From: Okeania sp. SIO2C9
GTDB taxonomy: Bacteria; Cyanobacteriota; Cyanobacteriia; Cyanobacteriales; Microcoleaceae
Length of the DNA stretch: 64,000 nt
Reading direction: 5' to 3'
Assembly (NCBI RefSeq): GCF_010672455.1
Contig: NZ_JAAHGO010000003.1
Location: forward strand, 420,519-484,518
Under the pieces are notes generated by a model. It was not told where the DNA came from and made no database searches. It saw only the letters and a list, made by a program, of their open reading frames with translations. The stretch's first letter is position 1; every line of letters begins with the position of its first letter. Shown piece after piece: positions 55,020-63,878 of the stretch. The position numbers and the translations under genes are program-made.

Positions 55020-55499
55020 CTAATTTTCCTTAGCATATCTTTTTTTCCAAAAATCATCACGCATTGCTTGCTCTGATTTTAACCGAGCAAGTTTTGCTTT
55101 TTCTAGGTCTTCATTAAATTTACGAACTATTGCTTGTTCATATTGATAATTAACTATTTCTTGAGGTGTCAAAACAGGTTGTATAAGAGAAACAATTTTA
55201 GCTCCAATTTTAGTATGAAATTTTTCTTGAATTTGCGCAGAATAAACTTTTCCAGTAATCACATACCAAGCAAACATTTCGCAATTATTAGTATGAATAT
55301 TGTACTTGCCAAATTTGTGTAAATATTCACCAGCTCGTTGTTCTTGTTCAACTGTTAATTCTGCCCCTTTTCCTTGATATTCAATTCCTTGAGAACCCCA
55401 TCCAATTGAATTTTCAAATGTTCCATCAGACGAAATAAAATAATGTCTAGCAATTCCAGCAGTGGATTCAATTGCAATACTATAAATTGAAGTATTCAT
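55020..55499 (-). CDS. LRAT-like cysteine protein
   Basis: A 159-residue protein. YNIHTNNCEMFAWYVITGKV near residue 70 matches the Asn-Cys-Glu motif of the LRAT subgroup of NlpC/P60 proteins, with the Cys as nucleophile. A possible His lies in GIARHYFISSDG near residue 20. The family's GAELTVEQEQRAGEYLHKFG helix is in place. The C-terminus, QYEQAIVRKFNEDLEKAKLA, is a charged helix. Members are acyltransferases or hydrolases acting on lipids. The substrate is not predicted. Confidence 0.6.
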   Translation of the reverse strand: MNTSIYSIAIESTAGIARHYFISSDGTFENSIGWGSQGIEYQGKGAELTVEQEQRAGEYLHKFGKYNIHTNNCEMFAWYVITGKVYSAQIQEKFHTKIGAKIVSLIQPVLTPQEIVNYQYEQAIVRKFNEDLEKAKLARLKSEQAMRDDFWKKRYAKEN

Positions 55500-55934
55500 A
55501 TGTTTTATACTGCTTTTATTTATATGTATTTTTTGAAGTTTATTCTATTGTAACTTGCTTAATACATTTAACAAACTAATAAGTTTATGGTCTACCTAGA
55601 GGGATAGCAGAAGCTTTCAAGTAAATCTTATTAGGAATAGTAAAACTACTATAAATAATCTCTCCAACTGCAACATTATTGTGTAAGCATTTCCTGCGGA
55701 ATGCGCTCGCATTCAGCTATTAGCTGTCAGTTTTAATCTCATGACGTGGTTTTAATGAATATAGACTGTTTTAGCTAGTTTTTGTAGTAATATTTAACTC
55801 TGACTCAATTAGTAAAGCTTTTATCTAAAACTAAAAACAATAACTAATAGCTGATAGCTGACCACTGAATGCTGACATTATTGTTAACTCTAACTTGGAT
55901 AATAGCTATATTAAATAAGGTTAGTTTATGTGCT
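55500..55934. other. Intergenic region with AGCATTCAGC repeats
   Basis: No gene is visible. A partial copy of the 21-bp unit (TTTCCTGCGGAATGC) lies at 55688-55702, followed by GCATTCAGCTATTAGCTGTC; AGCTGATAGCTGACC lies near 55850. Confidence 0.6.
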
Positions 55935-57200
55935 TTAAAAAATAGAAATTATCATCTTAGCTAAACGTTCCATTCCTTCTTGAATATCCTCATCAGAAGC
56001 TGTTAAACTAATCCGAATACACTCCTTTTTATGAGGCCACTCTTCCCGCAAACCAGGGAAAAAAGGACTGCCAGGCACCACAATAACCCCCACCTCCTTC
56101 AACTTTTGATACAGTTCCCAGTCAGTCATCGGTAAATCTTTCAACCATAACCAAGCAAAAATTGCTCCCTCAAAACGATGGAGAAACCAGGGCAAATTTT
56201 TTGGTAAAGCTTTTGATAAAGTTGATTCTAAAATTGAAAACTTATTTTTGTAAAAAGGCCGAATTACTTCAGTAGAAATTTCTGCCAAGGCCCCAGAATT
56301 AATTGCATAAGTAGCGATCGCTTGTCCATAACGAGGAGAATGAATACACATATTAGTCTGGAAAGCCTGCAACACCTCAATTATTCGTTCATCCCCAATA
56401 GCAATGCCGATTCTTTCTCCAGGAAGTCCAGCCTTCGATAAACTCATACAATGACAGATATTGTCCCCAAATATTGGCTCCATCTCCACAAAATTTAATC
56501 CTGGATATGGGGGAGCATAAGCAGCATCCACAAATACTGGCACATCATAAACAGCAGCCCGATCTGCAATTTTCTTCACCTCATCAGCACTAATCACATT
56601 ACCAGTCGGATTACAGGGGCGTGAGAAAATGACACAGCCAGTATTTTCATCAATGACTAACTGACTAAAGTCTAGACAATATTTGAAACGATGAGATTCA
56701 GCATCTATTTCTAGAGTAGGTTTATAAGCGACCACCGCATCTGGCACTAAACTCACTCCCCCATAACCTGTATAATCTGGACTCAGAGGTAGAACAATTT
56801 TTTTCAGACTTTGGCTGCTCGTATATCCACCAAAAGCATTAGCAGCATAGAAATATATAGACTGAGAACCTGGAGTAATTAAAATATTGCGACCGCTTAA
56901 ATTAAGTCCATAGCGACGGTTAAAATCATTAATAACTGCATCAATAAACGGTTGATAACCCTGAGATGAACCGTAACGCCCCACAACTTGCCCATATTCT
57001 GGACTGGCCAATAATTTTGTGGTACAATCCCCCCACAACTTTTCTACTTCTGGCAAAACCAGGGGATTCCCTGAACTAAAGTTGAGAAACTCCTGACCCT
57101 GGCCTGCTTGTAGGGTAGCAATAATATCTGCCATAATTGCCCGCACACCTGTGAGGCGGGACATAGTTGTACCAAATTCACTCAGGGCCGGATTAACCAT
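55935..57200 (-). CDS. avtA: Valine-pyruvate aminotransferase-like enzyme
   Basis: A 421-residue class I/II PLP aminotransferase. The opening MSRLTGVRAIMADIIATLQA followed by FLNFSSGNPLVLPEVEKLW and GRYGSSQGYQPFIDAVINDF matches the AvtA layout. VIFSRPCNPTGNVIS is the Asn-Pro-Thr-Gly block and CMSLSKAGLPGERIGIAIGD carries the PLP Lys near residue 255. AvtA exchanges the amino group between valine and pyruvate. The gene is divergent from the Tab2 gene with 100 bases between the starts, a shared promoter region. Confidence 0.85.
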   Translation of the reverse strand: MVNPALSEFGTTMSRLTGVRAIMADIIATLQAGQGQEFLNFSSGNPLVLPEVEKLWGDCTTKLLASPEYGQVVGRYGSSQGYQPFIDAVINDFNRRYGLNLSGRNILITPGSQSIYFYAANAFGGYTSSQSLKKIVLPLSPDYTGYGGVSLVPDAVVAYKPTLEIDAESHRFKYCLDFSQLVIDENTGCVIFSRPCNPTGNVISADEVKKIADRAAVYDVPVFVDAAYAPPYPGLNFVEMEPIFGDNICHCMSLSKAGLPGERIGIAIGDERIIEVLQAFQTNMCIHSPRYGQAIATYAINSGALAEISTEVIRPFYKNKFSILESTLSKALPKNLPWFLHRFEGAIFAWLWLKDLPMTDWELYQKLKEVGVIVVPGSPFFPGLREEWPHKKECIRISLTASDEDIQEGMERLAKMIISIF

Positions 57201-57300
57201 AGCATCTAATCAAATATAAATAGATTGACAATTTTTTAATTGTAGCCAAGAGTAATTCAACCAGCCAATTTTCCTTATTCCTTAATTCCTTCAAAAATAA

Positions 57301-58134
57301 ATGAACAATAGTATTTGGCAAGCAGATTTTTATCGTCGTCCCCTTAAGGATAAGCAAGGCCAACAGTTATGGGAATTATTAATTTGTACTCCCACTCGTA
57401 GCCTAGAATTTACGGCTATTTGTCCCCAGTCAGAAGTTAATGCCCATTGGGTAGTAGAACAACTACAAAAAGTGGGTCAAGGCCAGGAGATACCAGGTAC
57501 AATTCAAGTATTTCGACCTCAATCTTTGGATTTAATTGAAACCGCAGCTCAAATATTGGGGGTAAAAGTGGAAGGGACTAGACGCACTACTGCTTTAAAA
57601 CAATGGTTAGTGGAGAGGGTGCAAGAATATCAGGGAATGGAAACATATACTGGGGAATCTTACGACCCCTTGACATTAGATTCTCCTCCACCCTTACCAT
57701 TAGTCGAAAATCTTTGGGGCGATCGCTGGAGATTTGCTGCATTACCTGCGGGTAATATTAAAGATATTATTGAGCGCCCAATTCCTATTGTGGCAGTACC
57801 CAAATTTCTTTTACCCTTAAATTTAGGATTGTCTTCAACGCTTCCTATACCAGGGGTTGTTATAGACGGAGGTCGTCAGTCTATGAGATTAGCTAAATGG
57901 TTAGAAGCAGCGCAACCATACTTTTTAAAGTATATTTCTGGGAATCCTGATGGGTTAATTTTAGAGGCAGGATTAGTAGATCGGTGGGTAGTTGCTACTT
58001 TTTCAGACCAGGAAGTGTCACTAGCAGCTCAAGTTTATGAAGAGAGAAAACAACATAGTCAGGGGTTACATTTTCTGTTAGTACAACCAGATGATTCTGG
58101 CATGACTTATAGTGGATTTTGGCTTTTACAGTAG
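57301..58134 (+). CDS. Tab2/Atab2-family RNA-binding protein
   Basis: A 277-residue protein beginning IWQADFYRRPLKDKQGQQLW, the family's WxxDFYRRP start. FRPQSLDLIETAAQILGVKV, RTTALKQWLVER and NLWGDRWRFAALPAGNIKDI follow, and the end is DDSGMTYSGFWLLQ. In algae and plants the relatives bind the psaB 5' leader and aid photosystem translation; in cyanobacteria the role is not well established. It is divergent from avtA. Confidence 0.9.
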   Translation: MNNSIWQADFYRRPLKDKQGQQLWELLICTPTRSLEFTAICPQSEVNAHWVVEQLQKVGQGQEIPGTIQVFRPQSLDLIETAAQILGVKVEGTRRTTALKQWLVERVQEYQGMETYTGESYDPLTLDSPPPLPLVENLWGDRWRFAALPAGNIKDIIERPIPIVAVPKFLLPLNLGLSSTLPIPGVVIDGGRQSMRLAKWLEAAQPYFLKYISGNPDGLILEAGLVDRWVVATFSDQEVSLAAQVYEERKQHSQGLHFLLVQPDDSGMTYSGFWLLQ

Positions 58135-58657
58135 AAAACAATTAATTTATACCACAAGGAAGAATGAAGAAGTAAGAACGAAAAATCTTGTGTTGTCAGA
58201 GTTTTAAGCTTTTGATATTTCAAATATAGTAATGGTGACTTCTATAACCCACGACCAAGGTAGGAAATACGACTAAAGGTTTTCCAATTTTTTATCTGTA
58301 TAGGTTGTAACTGTAGGGAAGTCTATTAAAACTAACTTTTAGGAAAAATTAAGTAATATCATGTGCATTTAATAGCGCACTTGAAAAAAACCGACCCTCT
58401 CACTTCAACGGCAAATATATCTATTCCCCCCGATCCTTGCTCACTTAATTTATAAGTATTCAGATGAATATGATATAACTACTACAGCCCAGATTTGTAC
58501 CAAAACTTAATACCTGAAACCCTGAGTATAAATCAGGTATATCTTATGGATAGATAATGAAGGATTAGAAAAAAATTATCATTAATTGACTCTAGACTCT
58601 GAAGTAATATTCAAAATTCATAATTCAGAGATATTTTCAAAAGTTCACTCAATCCCA
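58135..58657. other. Intergenic region with a degenerate miniature element
   Basis: No gene is visible. A degenerate TNA-type element is at 58357-58475. Confidence 0.6.
58357..58475. mobile_element. TNA-type miniature element, 119 bp, degenerate
   Basis: Left end TATCATGTGCATTTAATAG and right end (complement) TATCATATTCATCTGAATAC are flanked by TAA at 58354-58356 and 58476-58478. Confidence 0.55.
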
Positions 58658-58864
58658 CTATTTGACAATACTAATTCGTCCAGCCATTAATTCTTCATAA
58701 ACCTGTTTAATCTGTTTTTGTTCTGTGATACTTAAAGAACGAGGTGAAAATAATGCCATTCTTAAAAACTGGCGATCGCTAGCCGAAATTTTACGAGCGG
58801 CAAAAATATTACTGACAACTAATTCTAGGGAAGTTGTTCTAGCTTTAGCTTGAGATTTGTTCAT
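58658..58864 (-). CDS. Small conserved cyanobacterial protein
   Basis: A 68-residue basic protein: SQAKARTTSLELVVSNIFAA, RKISASDRQFLRMALFSPRS and LSITEQKQIKQVYEELMAGR. The pattern of helices resembles small cyanobacterial proteins of unknown function that are found in many filamentous species. No motif gives an activity. It is alone between two long noncoding regions. Confidence 0.55.
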   Translation of the reverse strand: MNKSQAKARTTSLELVVSNIFAARKISASDRQFLRMALFSPRSLSITEQKQIKQVYEELMAGRISIVK

Positions 58865-59425
58865 TTTTCTAAAAAATCAGATAATTGTCCGACAAAAGAG
58901 AAATATTCCTAAAATACTGGCTACCTGCAGAACAGAAAATTGAAAAAATATCTGGGTAGGAGAATTAGGTAGAAGTATCAAGAAAGGGCACGAGACAAAA
59001 TTGATAAATTCTTATTTTCCTACAATACGATCAAAGTATAGTTTGTTTTATGAAAATTTGGTTAAGATTAAGCATAAATATTGAAGATTTTGAAAAAAGT
59101 AATTTTTTTTTATACATTCGGCGATTAAAAATACTTAGATATATAGTATGTCTAATGCTTATGTATTAGTGATAAACACTTACTCGATTCTTTGTCCAGT
59201 TCTCTATAGTGGCCTATTGTTAGTTATTGATCTTTTCTGTAATGGATTTAATACCCCACCCCACTGTTACCTGGGGTGTCAATGCTGTTGCTGGGTTGAG
59301 AGTACCCATAGACGGCATTCTTGGTCACTTTCTTCAATAAGTATTTAAACGGATAAAACCTCAAATAATGTTACCACAAATCCGGTAGAATACCTGAGAA
59401 ATCAAACATATTAGCTAATCTCAGG
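58865..59425. other. Intergenic region upstream of mtnP
   Basis: No convincing gene. A hairpin CACCCCA-CTGTTACC-TGGGGTG lies at 59257-59278, about 150 bases before mtnP. I do not recognise a known riboswitch. The 5' part is AT-rich. Confidence 0.5.
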
Positions 59426-60298
59426 ATGACCAAAGTAAAAATAGGAATTATTGGCGGCAGTGGTGTGTACAAAATGGAGGCACTCACAGATGTAGAGGAG
59501 ATATGGGTAGATACCCCCTTTGGGTCTCCCTCTGATGCTTTTATTGTTGGTACTTTGGAAGGGACAAAAGTAGCCTTTCTCTCTAGACATGATCGCAATC
59601 ACACATTATTGCCATCTGAATTACCATTTCGTGCCAATATTTATGGTATGAAAAGTCTGGGTGTGGAATATTTAATTTCTGCTTCTGCGGTGGGGTCACT
59701 CCAAGAGGAAGTAAAACCTCTAGACTTAGTAGTGGTAGACCAGTTTATTGACCGCACCAAAGGCAGAATATCTACTTTTTTTGGTGAGGGAATTGTCGCG
59801 CATATTACATTTGAAAACCCAACTTGTCCTCAACTAGCGAAAATGTTGGCGGATGCTGCGGAAAGTTTGAATTTATCGGATATAAATGTGCATCGCAGTG
59901 GCACTTATTTATGCATGGAAGGACCTGCTTTTTCTACCAAAGCAGAATCAAATTTATATCGTAGTTGGGACGCAACAGTTATTGGAATGACAAATTTACC
60001 AGAAGCGAAGTTGGCAAGGGAAGCGGAAATAGCTTATGCAACTTTAGCGCTATCTACAGATTATGATTGTTGGCATGAAGAACATGAGAGCGTGACTGTG
60101 GACATGGTGATTAATAATTTACGCAAGAATGCGGTGAATGCCCAAAAAGTTATTCAGGAAACGGTGCGGAGATTGAGCGAAAATCAGTTTGTTTCTGACT
60201 CTCATTCTGCCTTGAAAAATGCTATTTTGACTCCTTTGGATAAAGTACCTGCTACAACTAAAGAAAAGTTGGGATTATTATTGCAAAAATATACTTAA
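59426..60298 (+). CDS. mtnP: S-methyl-5'-thioadenosine phosphorylase
   Basis: A 290-residue purine phosphorylase. [16 protein letters not shown] is the phosphate-binding start, [20 protein letters not shown] the HxxxHxxxP block with substrate contacts, and [17 protein letters not shown] and [20 protein letters not shown] the core and nucleoside site. [14 protein letters not shown] with the Asp-Tyr-Asp-Cys-Trp phrase is typical of MtnP. It cleaves methylthioadenosine to adenine and methylthioribose 1-phosphate in methionine salvage. Other salvage genes are not nearby. Confidence 0.93.
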   Translation: MTKVKIGIIGGSGVYKMEALTDVEEIWVDTPFGSPSDAFIVGTLEGTKVAFLSRHDRNHTLLPSELPFRANIYGMKSLGVEYLISASAVGSLQEEVKPLDLVVVDQFIDRTKGRISTFFGEGIVAHITFENPTCPQLAKMLADAAESLNLSDINVHRSGTYLCMEGPAFSTKAESNLYRSWDATVIGMTNLPEAKLAREAEIAYATLALSTDYDCWHEEHESVTVDMVINNLRKNAVNAQKVIQETVRRLSENQFVSDSHSALKNAILTPLDKVPATTKEKLGLLLQKYT

Positions 60299-60521
60299 TA
60301 GAGAGGAGTCAGGAGTCAGTCCTCAGGAGTCAGGAGTCAGGAAAAATGGGAATTATAGAAGAGATAAGAGTCAAAATTGTCAGAGTGGTTTTTCTGTCAT
60401 AGTCAGCCTCAAATACTAATATATATAGCAAATAGAACTTTTATTTCCTATTTACTCTTAACTCCTGACTTTATTTTTTGATAAACTATACCTAATTTCT
60501 ACCAAAAGGTATTTATTAAAT
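60299..60521. other. Intergenic spacer with heptamers
   Basis: GGAGTCA heptamers (interrupted) start a few bases after the mtnP stop codon and end near 60341. Confidence 0.7.
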
Positions 60522-62471
60522 ATGACTAACTGTCCGATGGATACTACAAGTTCATCAGTAAATTATACTTTAGAAGTAGCCAAACAAGAATATCAATATA
60601 ACTATGACCACATTCCTCCTGTGGCAATGGTGAATGAATTACCAAAACGAGAAAAACCTTCTAAAGAATGGCTTTTATTATTGGTAAAGAGTATACGTCT
60701 TCTATTTGTGAATATCGTAATTACAAACCGAGGAAACCAAGGAAATAAAGGGGTAAGAGACGATGTAATTAAATATATCTTAGAAGTAATCTATAAGGAG
60801 ATAAAATCAATAAAAATTGGAGAAGATAATAAAATCATACCATTTTTTTTCCAATTATTGTTGAATCAACAATTATTATTAACTCAACAACTTTTAAATC
60901 AAGGAATACCTGGTGATTTTCGTGAAATAGATGAGCTATTTGTTTCCATCCTCAGGGAAAATGGTCTGTCAATACTTAAAGATATTTCACAACAAGCTCT
61001 AAAAGTATTAAAGGAAGGAAGTCCAGAAGGTCATGCAACGAGTCTTGAAGATTATCAAAAGCTCTTCTCCTATAAAGAGCTATTTCCAGAAACAGGAGGT
61101 ATACCAAGCATCGCTTATACTTTTGCAGAAGATGAAATGTTCGCTTATATGCGAGTAGCAGGTTATAACCCCCTAATGATCCAGCAGGTACCAAGTCTTG
61201 ACGAACGTTTTCCGGTGACGGAGACTCAATATCAGGAAGTTATGGGTAAAGATGATTCATTAGCAGCAGCAGGAAAAGAAGGGCGACTCTATCTAGCAGA
61301 CTATAAAATTTTGGAAGGAGCTCTTAATGGTACTTATCCTAATAAATACCAAAAGTATATTTATGCTCCTCTGGCTTTATTCGCAGTGCCAAAAGGTTCA
61401 GACCCAAACCGTAAATTACGTCCTGTAGCTATTCAATGTGGTCAAACCCCAGGAGCAGATAACCCCATCTTTACTCCCAACTCCTCTAAGTATGCTTGGT
61501 TATTTGCCAAAACAGTTGTAGAGATAGTAGATGCTAACTTTCACGAAGCAGTAAGTCATTTAGCGAGAACTCATTTATTTGTGGGATCATTTATTCCACC
61601 TACCCATCGCCAACTCCCCCAAAATCATTGCTTAAATCTGCTATTGCGTCCTCACTTTGAAGGTACTTTACTAATTAACGATGGTGCTCAGGGAATTTTA
61701 ATTGCTCCTAAGGGTGGAGTTGATGGTTTACTCTCATCTACTATTGATAATGCTCGTGTTTTAGCAGTATTAGGGTTGCAAAGTTACGGTTTTAATCAAG
61801 CTATGTTACCGGAGCAACTGAAACAGCGCGGGGTTGACGATTCTAATTTACTTCCTGTTTATCCTTATCGGGATGATGCTCTGTTACTTTGGAAGGCTAT
61901 TCATCAATGGGTTTCAGATTATCTGAGTCTTTACTATTCTAGAGATGAAGATGTTCAGGCAGATCGGCGACTACAAGCTTGGGCAGGTGAAGTTATGGCT
62001 TTTGATGGTGCTCGTGTACCTGATTTTGGTGAAGATGGAGGTATTAAGACACTAGAGTATTTGATTAATGCTGCAACGTTAATTATTTTTACTGCTAGTG
62101 CTCAACACGCTGCTGTTAATTTTCCCCAGAAAGATATAATGTCTTATGCTCCAGCGGTTCCATTAGCTGGTTATTTGCCTAGTTCAATTCTCAAAGGTGA
62201 AGTGAGCGAGCAAGATTATTTAGATTTGCTGCCTCCTCTGGAGCAGGCACAATCACAACTGAATCTTACATATTTACTGGGGTCTGTCTATTACACGAAA
62301 TTGGGTGAGTATCCGAAAAATCATTTTACTGATTCCAAGGTGAAACCTCTACTTGAGAAGTTTCAGAAAAATCTGAATCAAGTTGAAGCGACTATTGAGC
62401 AGCGTAATTTGAATCGCCCACAGTATAGGTATTTGCTGCCTTCTCAAATTCCCCAGAGTATTAATATCTAA
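60522..62471 (+). CDS. Lipoxygenase family protein
   Basis: A 649-residue protein. AVSHLARTHLFVGSFIPPTH contains the His-x4-His iron pair and RQLPQNHCLNLLLRPHFEGT the next part of the iron helix, near residues 345-385. FTASAQHAAVNFPQKDIMSY near residue 525 has the third His and conserved Asn, and the protein ends in Ile (QIPQSINI), the C-terminal iron ligand. The middle YKALLPVAIQ-like region (RKLRPVAIQCG) is present. There is no PLAT domain and the first ~120 residues are variable, with a QLLLNQQLLLTQQLLNQGIP repeat. It dioxygenates polyunsaturated fatty acids. No partner for oxylipin processing is next to it. Confidence 0.9.
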   Translation: MTNCPMDTTSSSVNYTLEVAKQEYQYNYDHIPPVAMVNELPKREKPSKEWLLLLVKSIRLLFVNIVITNRGNQGNKGVRDDVIKYILEVIYKEIKSIKIGEDNKIIPFFFQLLLNQQLLLTQQLLNQGIPGDFREIDELFVSILRENGLSILKDISQQALKVLKEGSPEGHATSLEDYQKLFSYKELFPETGGIPSIAYTFAEDEMFAYMRVAGYNPLMIQQVPSLDERFPVTETQYQEVMGKDDSLAAAGKEGRLYLADYKILEGALNGTYPNKYQKYIYAPLALFAVPKGSDPNRKLRPVAIQCGQTPGADNPIFTPNSSKYAWLFAKTVVEIVDANFHEAVSHLARTHLFVGSFIPPTHRQLPQNHCLNLLLRPHFEGTLLINDGAQGILIAPKGGVDGLLSSTIDNARVLAVLGLQSYGFNQAMLPEQLKQRGVDDSNLLPVYPYRDDALLLWKAIHQWVSDYLSLYYSRDEDVQADRRLQAWAGEVMAFDGARVPDFGEDGGIKTLEYLINAATLIIFTASAQHAAVNFPQKDIMSYAPAVPLAGYLPSSILKGEVSEQDYLDLLPPLEQAQSQLNLTYLLGSVYYTKLGEYPKNHFTDSKVKPLLEKFQKNLNQVEATIEQRNLNRPQYRYLLPSQIPQSINI

Positions 62472-62880
62472 AAGACATCTCCTCCAAAAGAGGGAGTAGG
62501 GAGAAATAATTGATGAATAAGAGTGGAATAATTGATTTTATGTTTTATTTTTGGAGATATCTAAAGATTATAAGTACCTGTGCAAAATTTTAACATTGGT
62601 CAGTAGGAAGCTTTTAACAGGGAATTATATCATGTCCGGTAGCATCGGTCTTGTATAGTAAATAGGCAACAGGCAACGGGCAACAGGCAACAGGCAAGAA
62701 AAAAACTTAAATTTCCTGCAAATATCCACGCCAACTTTTACACAAACGATTGCCTTCGGACATGATATTAGGGAATAGTAAAAATTCTACGTTTAAAGGT
62801 TCAAAGGGAGAAGGTTTTTTCTCACTAATTATCCCTGCTCCCTACTGCCTAAATTTCTGATTGTGGTTATTCTAAAGAGA
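62472..62880. other. Intergenic region with miniature element
   Basis: No gene is visible. A block with GAGGGAGTAGG and GGAGATATCTA at 62471-62570 resembles 28656-28755. A TNA-type element is at 62628-62767. Confidence 0.65.
62628..62767. mobile_element. TNA-type miniature element, 140 bp
   Basis: Ends TATCATGTCCGGTAGCATCG and (complement) TATCATGTCCGAAGGCAATC are flanked by TTA at 62625-62627 and 62768-62770. The centre carries GGCAACA heptamers. Confidence 0.85.
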
Positions 62881-63878
62881 GTTGACACTCCACGGACTGA
62901 AAGTCGCGTGGATTCTTAAGGGGAACAAATTTGCCGGACTGTTTGCGGAGCATTCCGTAGGAAAGTCACGTCAAATTTTACCCTTAATGGCATAGCCAAA
63001 GATGCCTCTAATCTGTCCGGGATAAACCCCCATAAGGTTACTTTTGACTCCAATGTTGGCAGCACCGTTAGCATCAGCATTTATCAATTTTCCTTTCCTA
63101 GTCTTGTACAAACCACGCTTTATTCGTTTACCACTAAAACTATATTCCGTGGGATTATCAGCATTATACACAGGTATTAAATCACCATCTAAAAAGCTAG
63201 CTTTAGAAGTATAGGATTCTTCCTGTTCAGTGTAGGTCAAACCATACCTATCACACATAGCTTTTAGTTTAAATCTAAAATTATGGTGTGGTATTTGTAC
63301 AAACTTTTGGTTAGTTTTTTTGCCTAAATTGATATTTTGCTTCATGGCAGGATTTACACCTAAAACTAGAGTAGATATTCTATTTTCAATACACCAGTTG
63401 ATTAAATACCTAGCAGCTTTATTCAAGTAATCTCTGACTTTATTATTCCGATTTACCGTAATGCTAATTTGTTTTTTAGTTAAACCTTTAATGCCCTGTT
63501 TATCTTTTATTGATTGCAGTCTAGAATTTTCTTTGTTGTACCACTGGTTGATTGATTTAATTTTTCTACCGTCTAGGATAAACGATGACCCAGTATTTGA
63601 TAAACAAGTGGCTAGGTTGTCTAAACCAAGGTCTATTGCTACTACATTATCTGTTTTTACTGTTGGCCGTGGCTCCTCCTCTATAATAAATTCTACTTCA
63701 AAAAAACTAGCATCAAATCTAGGGATTATCCTAACTTCCTTGAGATTCTTATCTGCTAATCTTTCAGGAAAAGGTATTTTTATTGCACCATTTTCAGCCT
63801 TAAATTTCCTAGACATTGGAATATTGAAATATCCATCTTTTACCCTGACTCTAGGTATTATTAAAGGGAAGTAACCGT
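62880..63878 (-). mobile_element. IS200/IS605-type element, copy 2, left end lost
   Basis: The right end (TTGACACTCC and a CGTGG hairpin) matches copy 1 at 33809. A 21-bp dispersed unit is inserted in the right end at 62941-62961; copy 1 lacks it. The left part stops at 63878 where the sequence diverges from copy 1. Confidence 0.75.
62971..63878 (-). pseudogene. 5'-truncated tnpB
   Basis: From about 63878 the frame matches copy 1 (GYFPLIIPRVRVKDGYFNIP, VVAIDLGLDNLATCLSNTGS, NPAMKQNINLGKKTNQKFVQ, NADANGAANIGVKSNLMG) and includes the uninterrupted junction that copy 1 lacks. Upstream of 63878 the reading MPYSQYWLIQYQDKSCYNFL is not TnpB; it is read from other DNA. The N-terminal ~150 residues of the nuclease are therefore missing. 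Confidence 0.75.

Noticed and set aside
59148..59348. 66-codon hydrophobic open frame upstream of mtnP
   Set aside because: There is no ribosome-binding site, it overlaps a GC-rich hairpin, and the composition (clustered Cys and His) looks accidental.
58865..59425. Possible SAM-type riboswitch before mtnP
   Set aside because: Only one short hairpin is visible and no known riboswitch core could be recognised.
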